A DNA stretch of 6,451 nucleotides, taken from assembly GCA_030530905.1 (NCBI GenBank), contig JAUMUB010000058.1, positions 1 to 6,451 of the forward strand. Reading direction: 5' to 3'. This document shows, in pieces, positions 1 through 6,145 of this stretch. A model generated the notes under the pieces. The model did not search any database and had not been told where the DNA came from. It saw only the letters and a list, made by a program, of their open reading frames with translations. A program made the translations under genes and the position numbers. The first letter of the stretch is position 1. The number at the start of each line of letters is the position of its first letter. This DNA is from Bifidobacteriaceae bacterium (GTDB lineage Bacteria > Actinomycetota > Actinomycetes > Actinomycetales > Bifidobacteriaceae).

Positions 1-61
1 TAACAATATTTTTGCATACACGCAGCAAGAGGCAAGGTATTGATTATAAAATCTCATAACA

Positions 62-89
62 TGTACAAGTAAACTCTGCTTGTTATAGT
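62..89 (+). promoter_or_regulatory. Candidate extended -10 promoter of the acyl-CoA ligase gene
   Basis: A TATAGT hexamer at 84-89 is preceded by TG at 81-82 with one base between, which is the extended -10 arrangement. TGTACA at 62-67 matches the -35 consensus at four of six bases with a 16-nt spacer. A transcript starting about 7 nt after the -10 box would begin at 96-97, which is the ATG of the next gene. No Shine-Dalgarno sequence is visible before that ATG, so a leaderless mRNA is plausible. A 5-bp inverted repeat, ACAAG (65-69) and CTTGT (79-83), lies across the spacer. The call rests on motif matching only. The rest of 1-61 shows nothing I can name. Confidence 0.45.
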
Positions 90-96
90 AGTACCT

Positions 97-2103
97 ATGC
101 TACGTCAATATACGGTAAAAGATATTCATCCTACAACGAGCAAAGACACTATATATGCATTATTAAAAAATAGGGTAGAGCGCACACCAGATGGCATTAT
201 TGCGCAATATCAAGATGAAAAAACGCATGTGTGGAATGATGTTACAGCTTCTCAAATGCTAGACAAGGTTCACAATGTTGCAAAAGGCCTGATTGGTCTT
301 GGAGTGTCCAGCGGAGATAAGGTTGTTATTTATTCCGTAACCTCATACGAGTGGGCTATTGTGGATTTTGCATGTGCAACAATAGGTGCTATTAGTGTGC
401 CTATTTATGAAACGGATTCACAAGCACAAGCTTTAGAGATTGCTAAAGACGTAAATCCTGTTGTTATGTTCGCTGGCGATGAAAAACATGCGCGCACATT
501 TGAGCAAATTCGTGCTGAAATAAAAAGTTTACGGTACATTTTCGATTTTAGTAAAGACGGTATTAATACTGTTGAAAAAATAGGTTCTACTGTAACTGAC
601 GAACAATTACATGCGTTAAGCGAAAAAGTGCAGGCTGACGATGTGCTAACCATTGTGTACACTTCAGGTTCAACTGGTAAGCCTAAGGGAGTTATGCTTA
701 CACACCGCAATTTCACGCATATTATTTACGCAGGATATGAGGTTCTTGACGATATGCTATATCAGCCAAGTCGTCTACTATTATTCTTGCCTCTTGCACA
801 CTGTTTTGCGCGTTATATTCAATATGTTGCTATTGGCGCAAACGGTGTTGTTGGCTATGTTTCATCTACAAAACGTTTACTCAACGATGTACGCTCTTTT
901 AAACCAACTTATCTGCTAGGCGTACCTCGAGTTTTTGAGAAAGTTTTTAACGCAGCTTCACAAAAAGCAGGTAACGGTTTTAAAGGGCATATATTTGCAA
1001 AAGCTGTGCAGCATTTTGTGCAATGGTCTAAAGATGAGGCTGATAAGAAGAAGCATAGTGTTGTAGAAAAAATTCAGCACGCCTTTTATATGAGAACAGT
1101 TGGTTCATCAATAAGCTCTGCATTAGGTCCGAAGTTAAAATACTTGGCATGTGGTGGAGCACCAATGAACGCTGATTTAGCGCATTTCTTTAATGGCATT
1201 GATGGTATTACCTTTATTCAAGGCTATGGAATGACAGAAACCGCGGCGCCTTGTGTGGTGAATTTCGAAGATGCTAATACGGTTGGTTCAGTTGGTCGCC
1301 CAGGACCTGGTATTGCAATTCGTATTGCAGATGATGGAGAGGTTCTTATCAAAGGACCTAATGTTTTTAAAGGTTATTATAAGCAACCTGAATTAACACG
1401 CGAAGTTCTAACTGAGGACGGCTGGTTACACAGTGGAGATTTAGGCGAGATTAACGACAATGGCTTCTTGTTTATCACTGGCAGGAAGAAAGATATTATT
1501 ATCACTGCTGGTGGTAAAAATGTAAGTCCAGCAATTTTAGAAGATGTTATTAACACTTGTCCGCTTGTATCGCATAGTGTGGTGATTGGCGATAACAAGC
1601 CATTTATTGCAGCTTTAGTCACTTTAGATCCTGATATGCTGCAAATGTGGCTTACAGGCGAGGGTATTCAAGAGCCTATGACCCTTGAACAAGCATGTAC
1701 TAATGAGAGAGTTCAAGCTGAAATCCAGCAATACGTTGATGCTGCAAACTCGCATGTTTCACGAGCTGAATCTGTACGAAAGTTTGTGATACTTCCTCAA
1801 GATTTCAATCAGGATGACGGTACACTAACTCCAAGTATGAAAGTGGTACGTCCGAAGGTGCTAAAACAATACGAGGAGCTTATTAATACGCAAGTATACG
1901 CGCCAAAAACGTCAACAAAAGAAGCAAAAACAACGTTTATGGATAAAACATCAATTACTGTTCGTAACGCTTCACGCGAAGTTACTCCAAAGGTTCGTCA
2001 AGCATTTGATAGTGCAAAAAATACTGTAAACGAGCAGGTTCAAAAATATACAACATTGCGTACGAACGCTGAGAAAAAATCAAATGAAGAAGACGAGAAT
2101 TAG
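97..2103 (+). CDS. Long-chain fatty acid--CoA ligase (AMP-forming), FadD15-like
   Basis: This 668-aa enzyme of the ANL adenylate-forming superfamily should activate long-chain fatty acids with ATP and CoA through an acyl-AMP intermediate, probably at the inner face of the membrane. The nucleotide-binding loop YTSGSTGKPKG is at residues 188-198, the A5 motif YGMTE at 377-381, the ATP-ribose aspartate in HSGD at 445-448 and the hinge region GRKKD at 462-466. The conserved lysine of the C-terminal lid is K582, in LTPSMK. The order and spacing fit a full-length ligase. Residues from about 601 to the end form an extra polar Lys/Thr/Glu-rich tail with a probable amphipathic helix. The start is the first ATG after a good -10 box; it has no ribosome-binding site, and the next in-frame Met is residue 54, which would cut into the N-terminal domain. 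def follows after 15 nt. Exact chain-length preference cannot be read from sequence. Bifidobacteria are generally thought to lack beta-oxidation, so a role in lipid synthesis or fatty-acid salvage is my inference. Confidence 0.93.
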   Translation: MLRQYTVKDIHPTTSKDTIYALLKNRVERTPDGIIAQYQDEKTHVWNDVTASQMLDKVHNVAKGLIGLGVSSGDKVVIYSVTSYEWAIVDFACATIGAISVPIYETDSQAQALEIAKDVNPVVMFAGDEKHARTFEQIRAEIKSLRYIFDFSKDGINTVEKIGSTVTDEQLHALSEKVQADDVLTIVYTSGSTGKPKGVMLTHRNFTHIIYAGYEVLDDMLYQPSRLLLFLPLAHCFARYIQYVAIGANGVVGYVSSTKRLLNDVRSFKPTYLLGVPRVFEKVFNAASQKAGNGFKGHIFAKAVQHFVQWSKDEADKKKHSVVEKIQHAFYMRTVGSSISSALGPKLKYLACGGAPMNADLAHFFNGIDGITFIQGYGMTETAAPCVVNFEDANTVGSVGRPGPGIAIRIADDGEVLIKGPNVFKGYYKQPELTREVLTEDGWLHSGDLGEINDNGFLFITGRKKDIIITAGGKNVSPAILEDVINTCPLVSHSVVIGDNKPFIAALVTLDPDMLQMWLTGEGIQEPMTLEQACTNERVQAEIQQYVDAANSHVSRAESVRKFVILPQDFNQDDGTLTPSMKVVRPKVLKQYEELINTQVYAPKTSTKEAKTTFMDKTSITVRNASREVTPKVRQAFDSAKNTVNEQVQKYTTLRTNAEKKSNEEDEN

Positions 2104-2118
2104 TTAAAGGAAACATAT

Positions 2119-2604
2119 ATGGCTATTCGTGAAATTCGTGTCGTGCCTGATCCAGTGCTACGAACCCCATGTGATGAAATACAAGAGATTACTCCAGCAG
2201 TAGAGCGTCTTGTTCAAGACTTATTAGATACTGTTGACGATCCAGGGCGTGCAGGCTTATCTGCAAATCAGATTGGCGTAAGTTTACGAGCTTTCTCATA
2301 CAATATTGATGGGAAAATCGGCTATATTCTCAACCCTGTTTTAGAAGAGACTTCTGGTGACCAGTACGATGATGAGGGTTGTTTATCAGTGCCGGGATTA
2401 TGGTATAAAACACGTCGTGCTGACTATGCGCGTGTGCGTGGCGTTGATTTAGACGGTAAGCCAGTTGTGCTTGAAGGAAAAGGTCTTATGGGTCGTATGC
2501 TTCAGCATGAATGTGACCATTTAGACGGTCATGTGTATCTCGATCGTCTAGAAAAAGACGTTCGTCGAAAAGCCTTGCGTGAATTGCGAAATCGTCAACA
2601 ATAA
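2119..2604 (+). CDS. def: Peptide deformylase
   Basis: This 161-aa metalloenzyme removes the formyl group from the N-terminal methionine of new proteins as they leave the ribosome. All three family motifs are present: motif 1 as GLSANQIG (residues 46-53, with the conserved Q51), motif 2 as EGCLS (86-90, metal ligand C88) and motif 3 as HECDH (130-134, ligands H130 and H134, catalytic E131). Motif 1 departs from the usual GxGLAAxQ: the first Gly position is Arg44 and the first Ala is Ser48. Length is close to the family norm (about 165-170). The start is set by AAAGGA at 2106-2111, 7 nt before the ATG. It lies 15 nt behind the acyl-CoA ligase, so it is likely cotranscribed with it, and a terminator follows about 30 nt after the stop. 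The C-terminus is short and basic. Confidence 0.97.
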   Translation: MAIREIRVVPDPVLRTPCDEIQEITPAVERLVQDLLDTVDDPGRAGLSANQIGVSLRAFSYNIDGKIGYILNPVLEETSGDQYDDEGCLSVPGLWYKTRRADYARVRGVDLDGKPVVLEGKGLMGRMLQHECDHLDGHVYLDRLEKDVRRKALRELRNRQQ

Positions 2605-2635
2605 ATAATTTTCATCAAAATAAATATTAAAAAAG

Positions 2636-2673
2636 TTGCCGCTTCATAATGATTTGGAGTGGCAATAATTTTT
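2636..2673 (+). terminator. Intrinsic terminator of the ligase-def unit
   Basis: TTGCCGCTTC (2636-2645) pairs with GGAGTGGCAA (2656-2665) over 10 bp, two of them G-U wobbles, around a 10-nt loop. TAATTTTT follows at 2666-2673, and an A-run at 2629-2634 precedes the stem, so the stem could be extended by A-T pairs and might also work on the opposite strand. It sits 31 nt after the def stop codon. The stem is only moderately strong. Its 3' arm overlaps the candidate -35 of the following rpsB promoter. Confidence 0.72.
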
Positions 2674-2705
2674 CGTATAATTTCGTGTCACAATACTCTT
2701 ATAAT
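2654..2705 (+). promoter_or_regulatory. Candidate tandem promoters for rpsB-tsf
   Basis: Two perfect TATAAT hexamers occur 24 nt apart, at 2676-2681 and 2700-2705. The first has TTGGAG (2654-2659) 16 nt upstream, matching the -35 consensus at four of six bases. The second has no convincing -35. A further weak pair downstream is TTGAGT (2742-2747) with TATGCT (2763-2768), 15 nt apart. Starts from the first two would give 5' leaders of roughly 215 and 190 nt. Tandem promoters are common for ribosomal protein genes. AT-rich intergenic DNA produces such hexamers by chance, so which of them is used is uncertain. Confidence 0.45.
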
Positions 2706-2811
2706 TCCGCGAGTTGTGATATATTTTTTAGGTGTGCAAATTTGAGTGCAAGTATTATCGTATATGCTCGAACTCGCCAATTATTATTTCCTAGATAGCA
2801 CACAAATTCGC

Positions 2812-2904
2812 GTCATGTTTACGATGACTTGTGTCGGTCGGAACGTATGTTCTGCACGCAAGATCGCATGACCAGGCAATAACCGACAAGAAAGGTATTA
2901 CACC
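2812..2904 (+). promoter_or_regulatory. Structured 5' leader of rpsB, possible autoregulatory element
   Basis: Three helices can be drawn. GTCAT (2812-2816) pairs with ATGAC (2824-2828) around a 7-nt loop. TGTCGGT (2832-2838) pairs perfectly with ACCGACA (2882-2888). Directly inside that outer helix, CGGAAC (2839-2844) pairs with GTTCTG (2849-2854) around the tetraloop GTAT, with one G-U pair. The outer helix ends 2 nt before the AAAGG ribosome-binding site (2891-2895), which is 9 nt before the rpsB ATG, so folding could influence translation. Feedback control of rpsB by S2 through its leader is known in E. coli; a role in this organism is inference. TCGGTCGG and AACCGAC recur in the rpsB-tsf gap. 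Confidence 0.4.
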
Positions 2905-3723
2905 ATGGCTCAAATTACTATGAGCGAAATGCTGAAGGCAGGTTTGCACTTCGGTCATCAAACCCGTCGCTGGGATCCAAAGATGAAGCAGTATATTCTT
3001 ACTCAGCGTAACGGTATACACATCATCAATCTTTTCAAGTCTCTTGACATGATCGACAAGGCTTATGATTTCATCAAGTCCACTGTTGCTCATAATGGTA
3101 CCGTTCTTTTCGTAGGTACCAAGAAGCAGGCTCAGGAAGCAATCGCACAGCAGGCTACTCGCGTTAACATGCCATATGTTAGCGAGCGTTGGCTTGGTGG
3201 TATGCTCACCAACTTCCAGACCGTTTCAAAGCGTGTAAACCGCTTAAAGGAACTCGAAGAGATGGATTTCTCCGATGTGCACGGTTCCGGTTTAACAAAG
3301 AAGGAATTGTTACTTCTTGAGCGCGAAAAAGACAAGCTCAATAGGCAGCTTGGCGGTATTCGTAACATGAATCGCACACCATCTGCAATGTTTGTTGTAG
3401 ATGTGAATAAGGAATCTCTTGCTGTTGAAGAAGCTCATAAGCTTGGTATTCCTGTAGTTGCACTTGTTGACACTAACACTGATCCAGAATCAGTAGAGTA
3501 TCCAATCGCAGCTAATGACGATGCTATTCGTGGTATTGAATTATTAACTAGCCTTATGGCAGATGCAGTTGCAGAAGGTTTATTAGAACGTTCTGGTAAG
3601 GCTGCAAAGTCAAACAATGAACCTGAGCAACCAATGGCAGCTTGGGAAAAGGAACTTTTAACTGGCGATGCAAAGCAGGAGAAAGCTCCTGAGGCTGAAA
3701 AGTCTGAAGAAGCAAACGCCTAA
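2905..3723 (+). CDS. rpsB: 30S ribosomal protein S2
   Basis: This 272-aa protein is the S2 component of the small ribosomal subunit; S2 joins late in 30S assembly and sits near S1 or the mRNA exit side. The N-terminal signature [19 protein letters not shown] (residues 9-27) and the second signature around [20 protein letters not shown] (162-181) are both clear, as is the [10 protein letters not shown] block (95-104). Residues from about 230 on form an acidic Glu/Ala/Lys-rich tail, a common extension in actinobacterial S2. The start is set by AAAGG at 2891-2895. Lysine is written almost only as AAG, unlike the upstream ligase, which fits a highly expressed gene. tsf follows after 68 nt, the classical S2/EF-Ts pairing. 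Expression probably starts in the 300-nt gap upstream. Confidence 0.98.
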   Translation: MAQITMSEMLKAGLHFGHQTRRWDPKMKQYILTQRNGIHIINLFKSLDMIDKAYDFIKSTVAHNGTVLFVGTKKQAQEAIAQQATRVNMPYVSERWLGGMLTNFQTVSKRVNRLKELEEMDFSDVHGSGLTKKELLLLEREKDKLNRQLGGIRNMNRTPSAMFVVDVNKESLAVEEAHKLGIPVVALVDTNTDPESVEYPIAANDDAIRGIELLTSLMADAVAEGLLERSGKAAKSNNEPEQPMAAWEKELLTGDAKQEKAPEAEKSEEANA

Positions 3724-3731
3724 CATAAGCT

Positions 3732-3773
3732 ATCGGTCGGTTTTATTTGAACCGACCGGTCGTCATTCTTTTT
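3732..3773 (+). terminator. GC-rich hairpin between rpsB and tsf (attenuator or partial terminator)
   Basis: ATCGGTCGGTT (3732-3742) pairs with AACCGACCGGT (3750-3760) to give an 11-bp stem with a single T-G wobble and a 7-nt loop. Eight mixed bases separate the stem from a run of five T (3769-3773). That separation is long for an efficient intrinsic terminator, so read-through into tsf, transcript processing or protein binding are all possible. It lies 8 nt after the rpsB stop and ends before the tsf ribosome-binding site. A partial terminator here could let rpsB transcripts outnumber rpsB-tsf transcripts; that is inference. Confidence 0.6.
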
Positions 3774-3791
3774 ATCATAAGGAGATACATA

Positions 3792-4655
3792 ATGGCAGCA
3801 ATTACTGCAGCTTTAATTAAGCAGGTTCGTGAAGAGACCGGCGCTGGCATGATGGATGTCAAGAAGGCTCTTACCGAAGCTGAAGGCGATGTTGCTCGCG
3901 CAAAAGAAATTATTCGTGCAAAGGGTATTCAGGCAGCTGGTAAGCGTGAAGGCCGTAAGGCACAAGAAGGTACCATTAGCTCTAAGGTTGTTGAAGCTAA
4001 CGGTGAGCAGACTGGTTATGCTGTAGAGCTTAACTCAGAAACTGACTTCGTTGCTAAGACTCCAAAGTTTGTTGAATTCTCTGACGAAGTTCTTGAGTAT
4101 GCAATCAAGGCTAATGCAAAAAGCGCTGAGGAAGTTCTTGCTTCCCCTGCAAAAGATGCAACCGTTAAGGAAGCTGTTGAAGAAGCAGCTGCTTTGTTCG
4201 GTGAGCACGTAAAGATTGGTCAGTTCGCAACTATTAGCGGTCCTCGCGTTGAAGTATATGCTCACAAGAAGTCCGCTGAATTACCACCAAGCATTGTTGC
4301 TATGATTGCAACAGATGAAGCTGGTGCAGCAGTAGCACACGAAGCAGCATTGCAGATTTCTGCAATGGGTGCACAGTGGCTCACACGCGAAGATGTTCCT
4401 GCAGATATCGTTGAAGCAGAACGCCGTGTGGCAACTGAAAAGTCTTTAGCAGAAGGTAAGCCTGAGCAGATTGTTCCAAAGATTGTTGAAGGTCGTCTTA
4501 ACGCTTTCTTCAAGGAAACAGTTCTTCTTGAGCAGCCATACGTAAAGGATCCATCCAAGACTGTTGGCGACTTATTCAAGGAAGCTAATGGCCAAGCATT
4601 GGCATTCGCACGTATTGAGGTTGGCAAGGGCGCAGCTGACGAAGACGCAGAATAA
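3792..4655 (+). CDS. tsf: Translation elongation factor Ts
   Basis: This 287-aa protein is the guanine nucleotide exchange factor that releases GDP from EF-Tu. The N-terminal UBA-like region carries the first signature, LIKQVREETGAGMMDVKKAL (residues 8-27), with Val at the position that is often Cys. The EF-Tu contact motif TDFVAK is at 84-89; D85 and F86 correspond to the residues that disturb the Mg2+ site of EF-Tu. The core domain follows, with MIATDEAGAA near 171-180 and a C-terminal acidic end. The reading frame is open upstream to a TTG at 3747, but that start lies inside the intergenic hairpin and adds 15 non-conserved residues. The ATG at 3792 follows a strong TAAGGAG (3778-3784) by 7 nt and starts with the typical MAAIT sequence, so I chose it. 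Codon use is strongly AAG-biased, as in rpsB. Confidence 0.98.
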   Translation: MAAITAALIKQVREETGAGMMDVKKALTEAEGDVARAKEIIRAKGIQAAGKREGRKAQEGTISSKVVEANGEQTGYAVELNSETDFVAKTPKFVEFSDEVLEYAIKANAKSAEEVLASPAKDATVKEAVEEAAALFGEHVKIGQFATISGPRVEVYAHKKSAELPPSIVAMIATDEAGAAVAHEAALQISAMGAQWLTREDVPADIVEAERRVATEKSLAEGKPEQIVPKIVEGRLNAFFKETVLLEQPYVKDPSKTVGDLFKEANGQALAFARIEVGKGAADEDAE

Positions 4656-4672
4656 AATTTAGTCTGCAATAT

Positions 4673-4706
4673 AAAGGGTAATATCATTATGATATTGCCC
4701 TTTTTT
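4673..4706 (+). terminator. Strong intrinsic terminator after tsf
   Basis: AAAGGGTAATATC (4673-4685) pairs with GATATTGCCCTTT (4691-4703) to give a 13-bp stem with one T-G wobble and a 5-nt loop. The stem runs into a run of six T (4701-4706). It lies 17 nt after the tsf stop, so the rpsB-tsf unit very likely ends here and pyrH needs its own promoter. Confidence 0.92.
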
Positions 4707-4741
4707 ATATTATAGGCATTGTCTTATTATTTTAGTGTCGT

Positions 4742-4770
4742 TTGTTACCAGTATTCTTGTGTGAGAATAT
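4742..4770 (+). promoter_or_regulatory. Candidate pyrH promoter with overlapping inverted repeat
   Basis: TTGTTA (4742-4747) matches the -35 consensus at four of six bases. GAATAT (4765-4770) lies 17 nt further on and is preceded by TG (4762-4763) in the extended -10 position; the hexamer itself is poor. A perfect 6-bp inverted repeat, TATTCT (4752-4757) and AGAATA (4764-4769), with the spacer TGTGTG, overlaps the proposed -10. It could be an operator or, if transcribed from further upstream, a small hairpin. Another possible -10, TATTAT at 4725-4730, lacks a good -35. Some promoter is needed here because of the terminator just upstream. Confidence 0.35.
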
Positions 4771-4798
4771 GCATGTTGTATTAGCAGAAAGGCTAACG

Positions 4799-5545
4799 AT
4801 GGCACAATCTGATGCTAACAATAATCCACGTAGAGTATTACTTAAACTTTCAGGCGAGGCTTTTGGTGGAGGTGCTGTTGGCATTGATACACATGTAGTC
4901 CGCCGTATCGCAGAAGAAATTGTACAAGCTGTTAAGCAGAGCGTTCAGGTTGCCATTGTTGTTGGTGGAGGTAATTTCTTCAGAGGTGCTGAACTGCAGC
5001 AAGCAGGTATTGATCGCAGTCGAGGCGATTATATGGGTATGCTTGGCACAGTTATGAACTGCTTAGCTTTACAAGATTTTCTTGAGCAAGAAGGTCAAGC
5101 AACACGAGTTCAAACTGCAATTACTATGGGTCAAGTTGCTGAACCTTATATCCCACTAAAAGCTATTCGACATCTTGAAAAAGGTCGTGTAGTAATATTC
5201 GGTGCGGGTGCTGGTATGCCTTACTTCTCCACAGATACGGTTTCTATTCAGCGCTCTTTGGAAATACATTGCGATGAAGTACTTATGGGCAAAAACGGAG
5301 TAGATGGTGTATACACTAGCGATCCTAGAACTCATGCTGACGCAAAGCGTTATGCGAAGTTAAGTTATAATCGCGCTCTTGTAGATAATCTCGCTGTTAT
5401 GGATGCAGCAGCATTATCGATGGCTCGAGACAATCAGAGCAATATTCGAGTATTTGGTCTTGAAGAAGAAGGTAATGTTACTCGTGCTCTGTTAGGCGAG
5501 GAAATAGGAACACTCGTGTACAGTCATGAATCTGAACTTGTATAA
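4799..5545 (+). CDS. pyrH: UMP kinase (uridylate kinase)
   Basis: This 248-aa enzyme of the bacterial amino-acid-kinase-fold family phosphorylates UMP to UDP with ATP, a step on the way to all pyrimidine nucleotides; the family is hexameric and is commonly controlled by GTP and UTP. The phosphate-binding KLSGEA is at residues 16-21, [10 protein letters not shown] at 54-63, the UMP-binding stretch around D77 ([11 protein letters not shown], 77-87) and [13 protein letters not shown] at 134-146. The length is normal (E. coli 241). The frame is open upstream to a TTG at 4742, but the ATG at 4799 has a GAAAGG ribosome-binding site (4787-4792) 6 nt before it, and the upstream 19 residues are not family-like. 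It starts a new unit after the tsf terminator, with frr 33 nt downstream. Its lysine codons are mixed AAA and AAG, unlike tsf. Confidence 0.98.
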   Translation: MAQSDANNNPRRVLLKLSGEAFGGGAVGIDTHVVRRIAEEIVQAVKQSVQVAIVVGGGNFFRGAELQQAGIDRSRGDYMGMLGTVMNCLALQDFLEQEGQATRVQTAITMGQVAEPYIPLKAIRHLEKGRVVIFGAGAGMPYFSTDTVSIQRSLEIHCDEVLMGKNGVDGVYTSDPRTHADAKRYAKLSYNRALVDNLAVMDAAALSMARDNQSNIRVFGLEEEGNVTRALLGEEIGTLVYSHESELV

Positions 5546-5546
5546 T
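5517..5546 (+). promoter_or_regulatory. Possible internal promoter for frr
   Basis: A perfect TATAAT (5541-5546) overlaps the pyrH stop codon. TGTACA (5517-5522), 18 nt upstream, matches the -35 consensus at four of six bases; the same hexamer appears in front of the first gene of the window. A transcript would begin near 5553, leaving about 25 nt before the frr ATG. A chance match at the AT-rich end of pyrH is quite possible. Confidence 0.25.
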
Positions 5547-5578
5547 ATAAACAGTAATTTTTAAAGAAAAGGTAAATT

Positions 5579-6133
5579 ATGGCAGCGGTTATTGATCAAG
5601 CACGTGAACAGATGGAAAAGTCTGTTGAAGCTACTAAAGAAAATTTTTCAGGCATTCGTACAGGTCGCGCTAATCCAGCATTATTAAACGGTGTAATGGT
5701 TGATTATTACGGCTCTCCAACACCAATCAAAGCTGTTGCGTCAATTGGCGTTCCTGAGCCACGTACTTTAGCAGTTACACCATTTGATGCCACACAAGCT
5801 AATGCTGTAGAAAAAGCATTACGCGATTCTGACTTAGGTGTTAGCCCACGTCGAGATGGCAACGTAATTCGTATTACCATGCCAGAGCTTACTGAAGAAC
5901 GACGCAAAGAGTATGTGAAGCTTGCTAAGACTAAGGCTGAAGAAGGCAAAGTTGCAGTACGTAACATTCGACGTAAGGTCAAAGAAAGTATTGACAAGCA
6001 GGTTAAAGATGGTGAGCTAGGAGAGGATGAAGGCGACCGCTTACTTAAGGAACTCGATACAGTTACTAAGAAAGTAAGCGATCAATTGGACGCACTTCTT
6101 GACTCCAAGCAAAAAGAAATTATGGAAGTTTGA
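5579..6133 (+). CDS. frr: Ribosome recycling factor
   Basis: This 184-aa protein acts with EF-G to split the post-termination ribosome so that subunits can be reused. Length and sequence fit the family closely (about 185 aa). The first helix of the three-helix bundle contains FSGIRTGRANPALL (residues 23-36). The small beta domain runs from about 30 to 104 and includes VDYYGSPTPI (41-50) and the VTPFD stretch (66-70). The bundle resumes with the RNIRR block (128-132), which carries the conserved arginines that contact ribosomal RNA. The start is set by GAAAAGG (5566-5572), 6 nt before the ATG. It follows pyrH by 33 nt and precedes cdsA by 12 nt, the pyrH-frr-cdsA order seen in many bacteria, so it is probably cotranscribed, with a possible extra internal promoter. 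Confidence 0.98.
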   Translation: MAAVIDQAREQMEKSVEATKENFSGIRTGRANPALLNGVMVDYYGSPTPIKAVASIGVPEPRTLAVTPFDATQANAVEKALRDSDLGVSPRRDGNVIRITMPELTEERRKEYVKLAKTKAEEGKVAVRNIRRKVKESIDKQVKDGELGEDEGDRLLKELDTVTKKVSDQLDALLDSKQKEIMEV

Positions 6134-6145
6134 TTTCGAGGAATT

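Noticed and set aside
2815..2871. 18-codon open frame in the rpsB leader, a possible leader peptide
   Set aside because: It has no ribosome-binding site and no run of regulatory codons, and its bases are already explained by the hairpins.
2791..3093. 100-codon minus-strand frame over the rpsB leader and 5' end
   Set aside because: It overlaps conserved rpsB coding sequence and the structured leader, and its protein resembles nothing I recognise.
3747..3791. Longer tsf reading frame starting at TTG 3747
   Set aside because: The extension lies inside the intergenic hairpin, has no ribosome-binding site and adds non-conserved residues; the ATG at 3792 has a strong TAAGGAG.
4262..4687. 141-codon open frame on the minus strand over the end of tsf
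   Set aside because: It is antisense to a clearly conserved gene, starts inside the tsf terminator, has a Ser/Ala-rich composition typical of a shadow frame and no family resemblance.
4742..4798. Longer pyrH reading frame starting at TTG 4742
   Set aside because: The 19 added residues do not resemble the family, and the ATG at 4799 has a well-placed GAAAGG.
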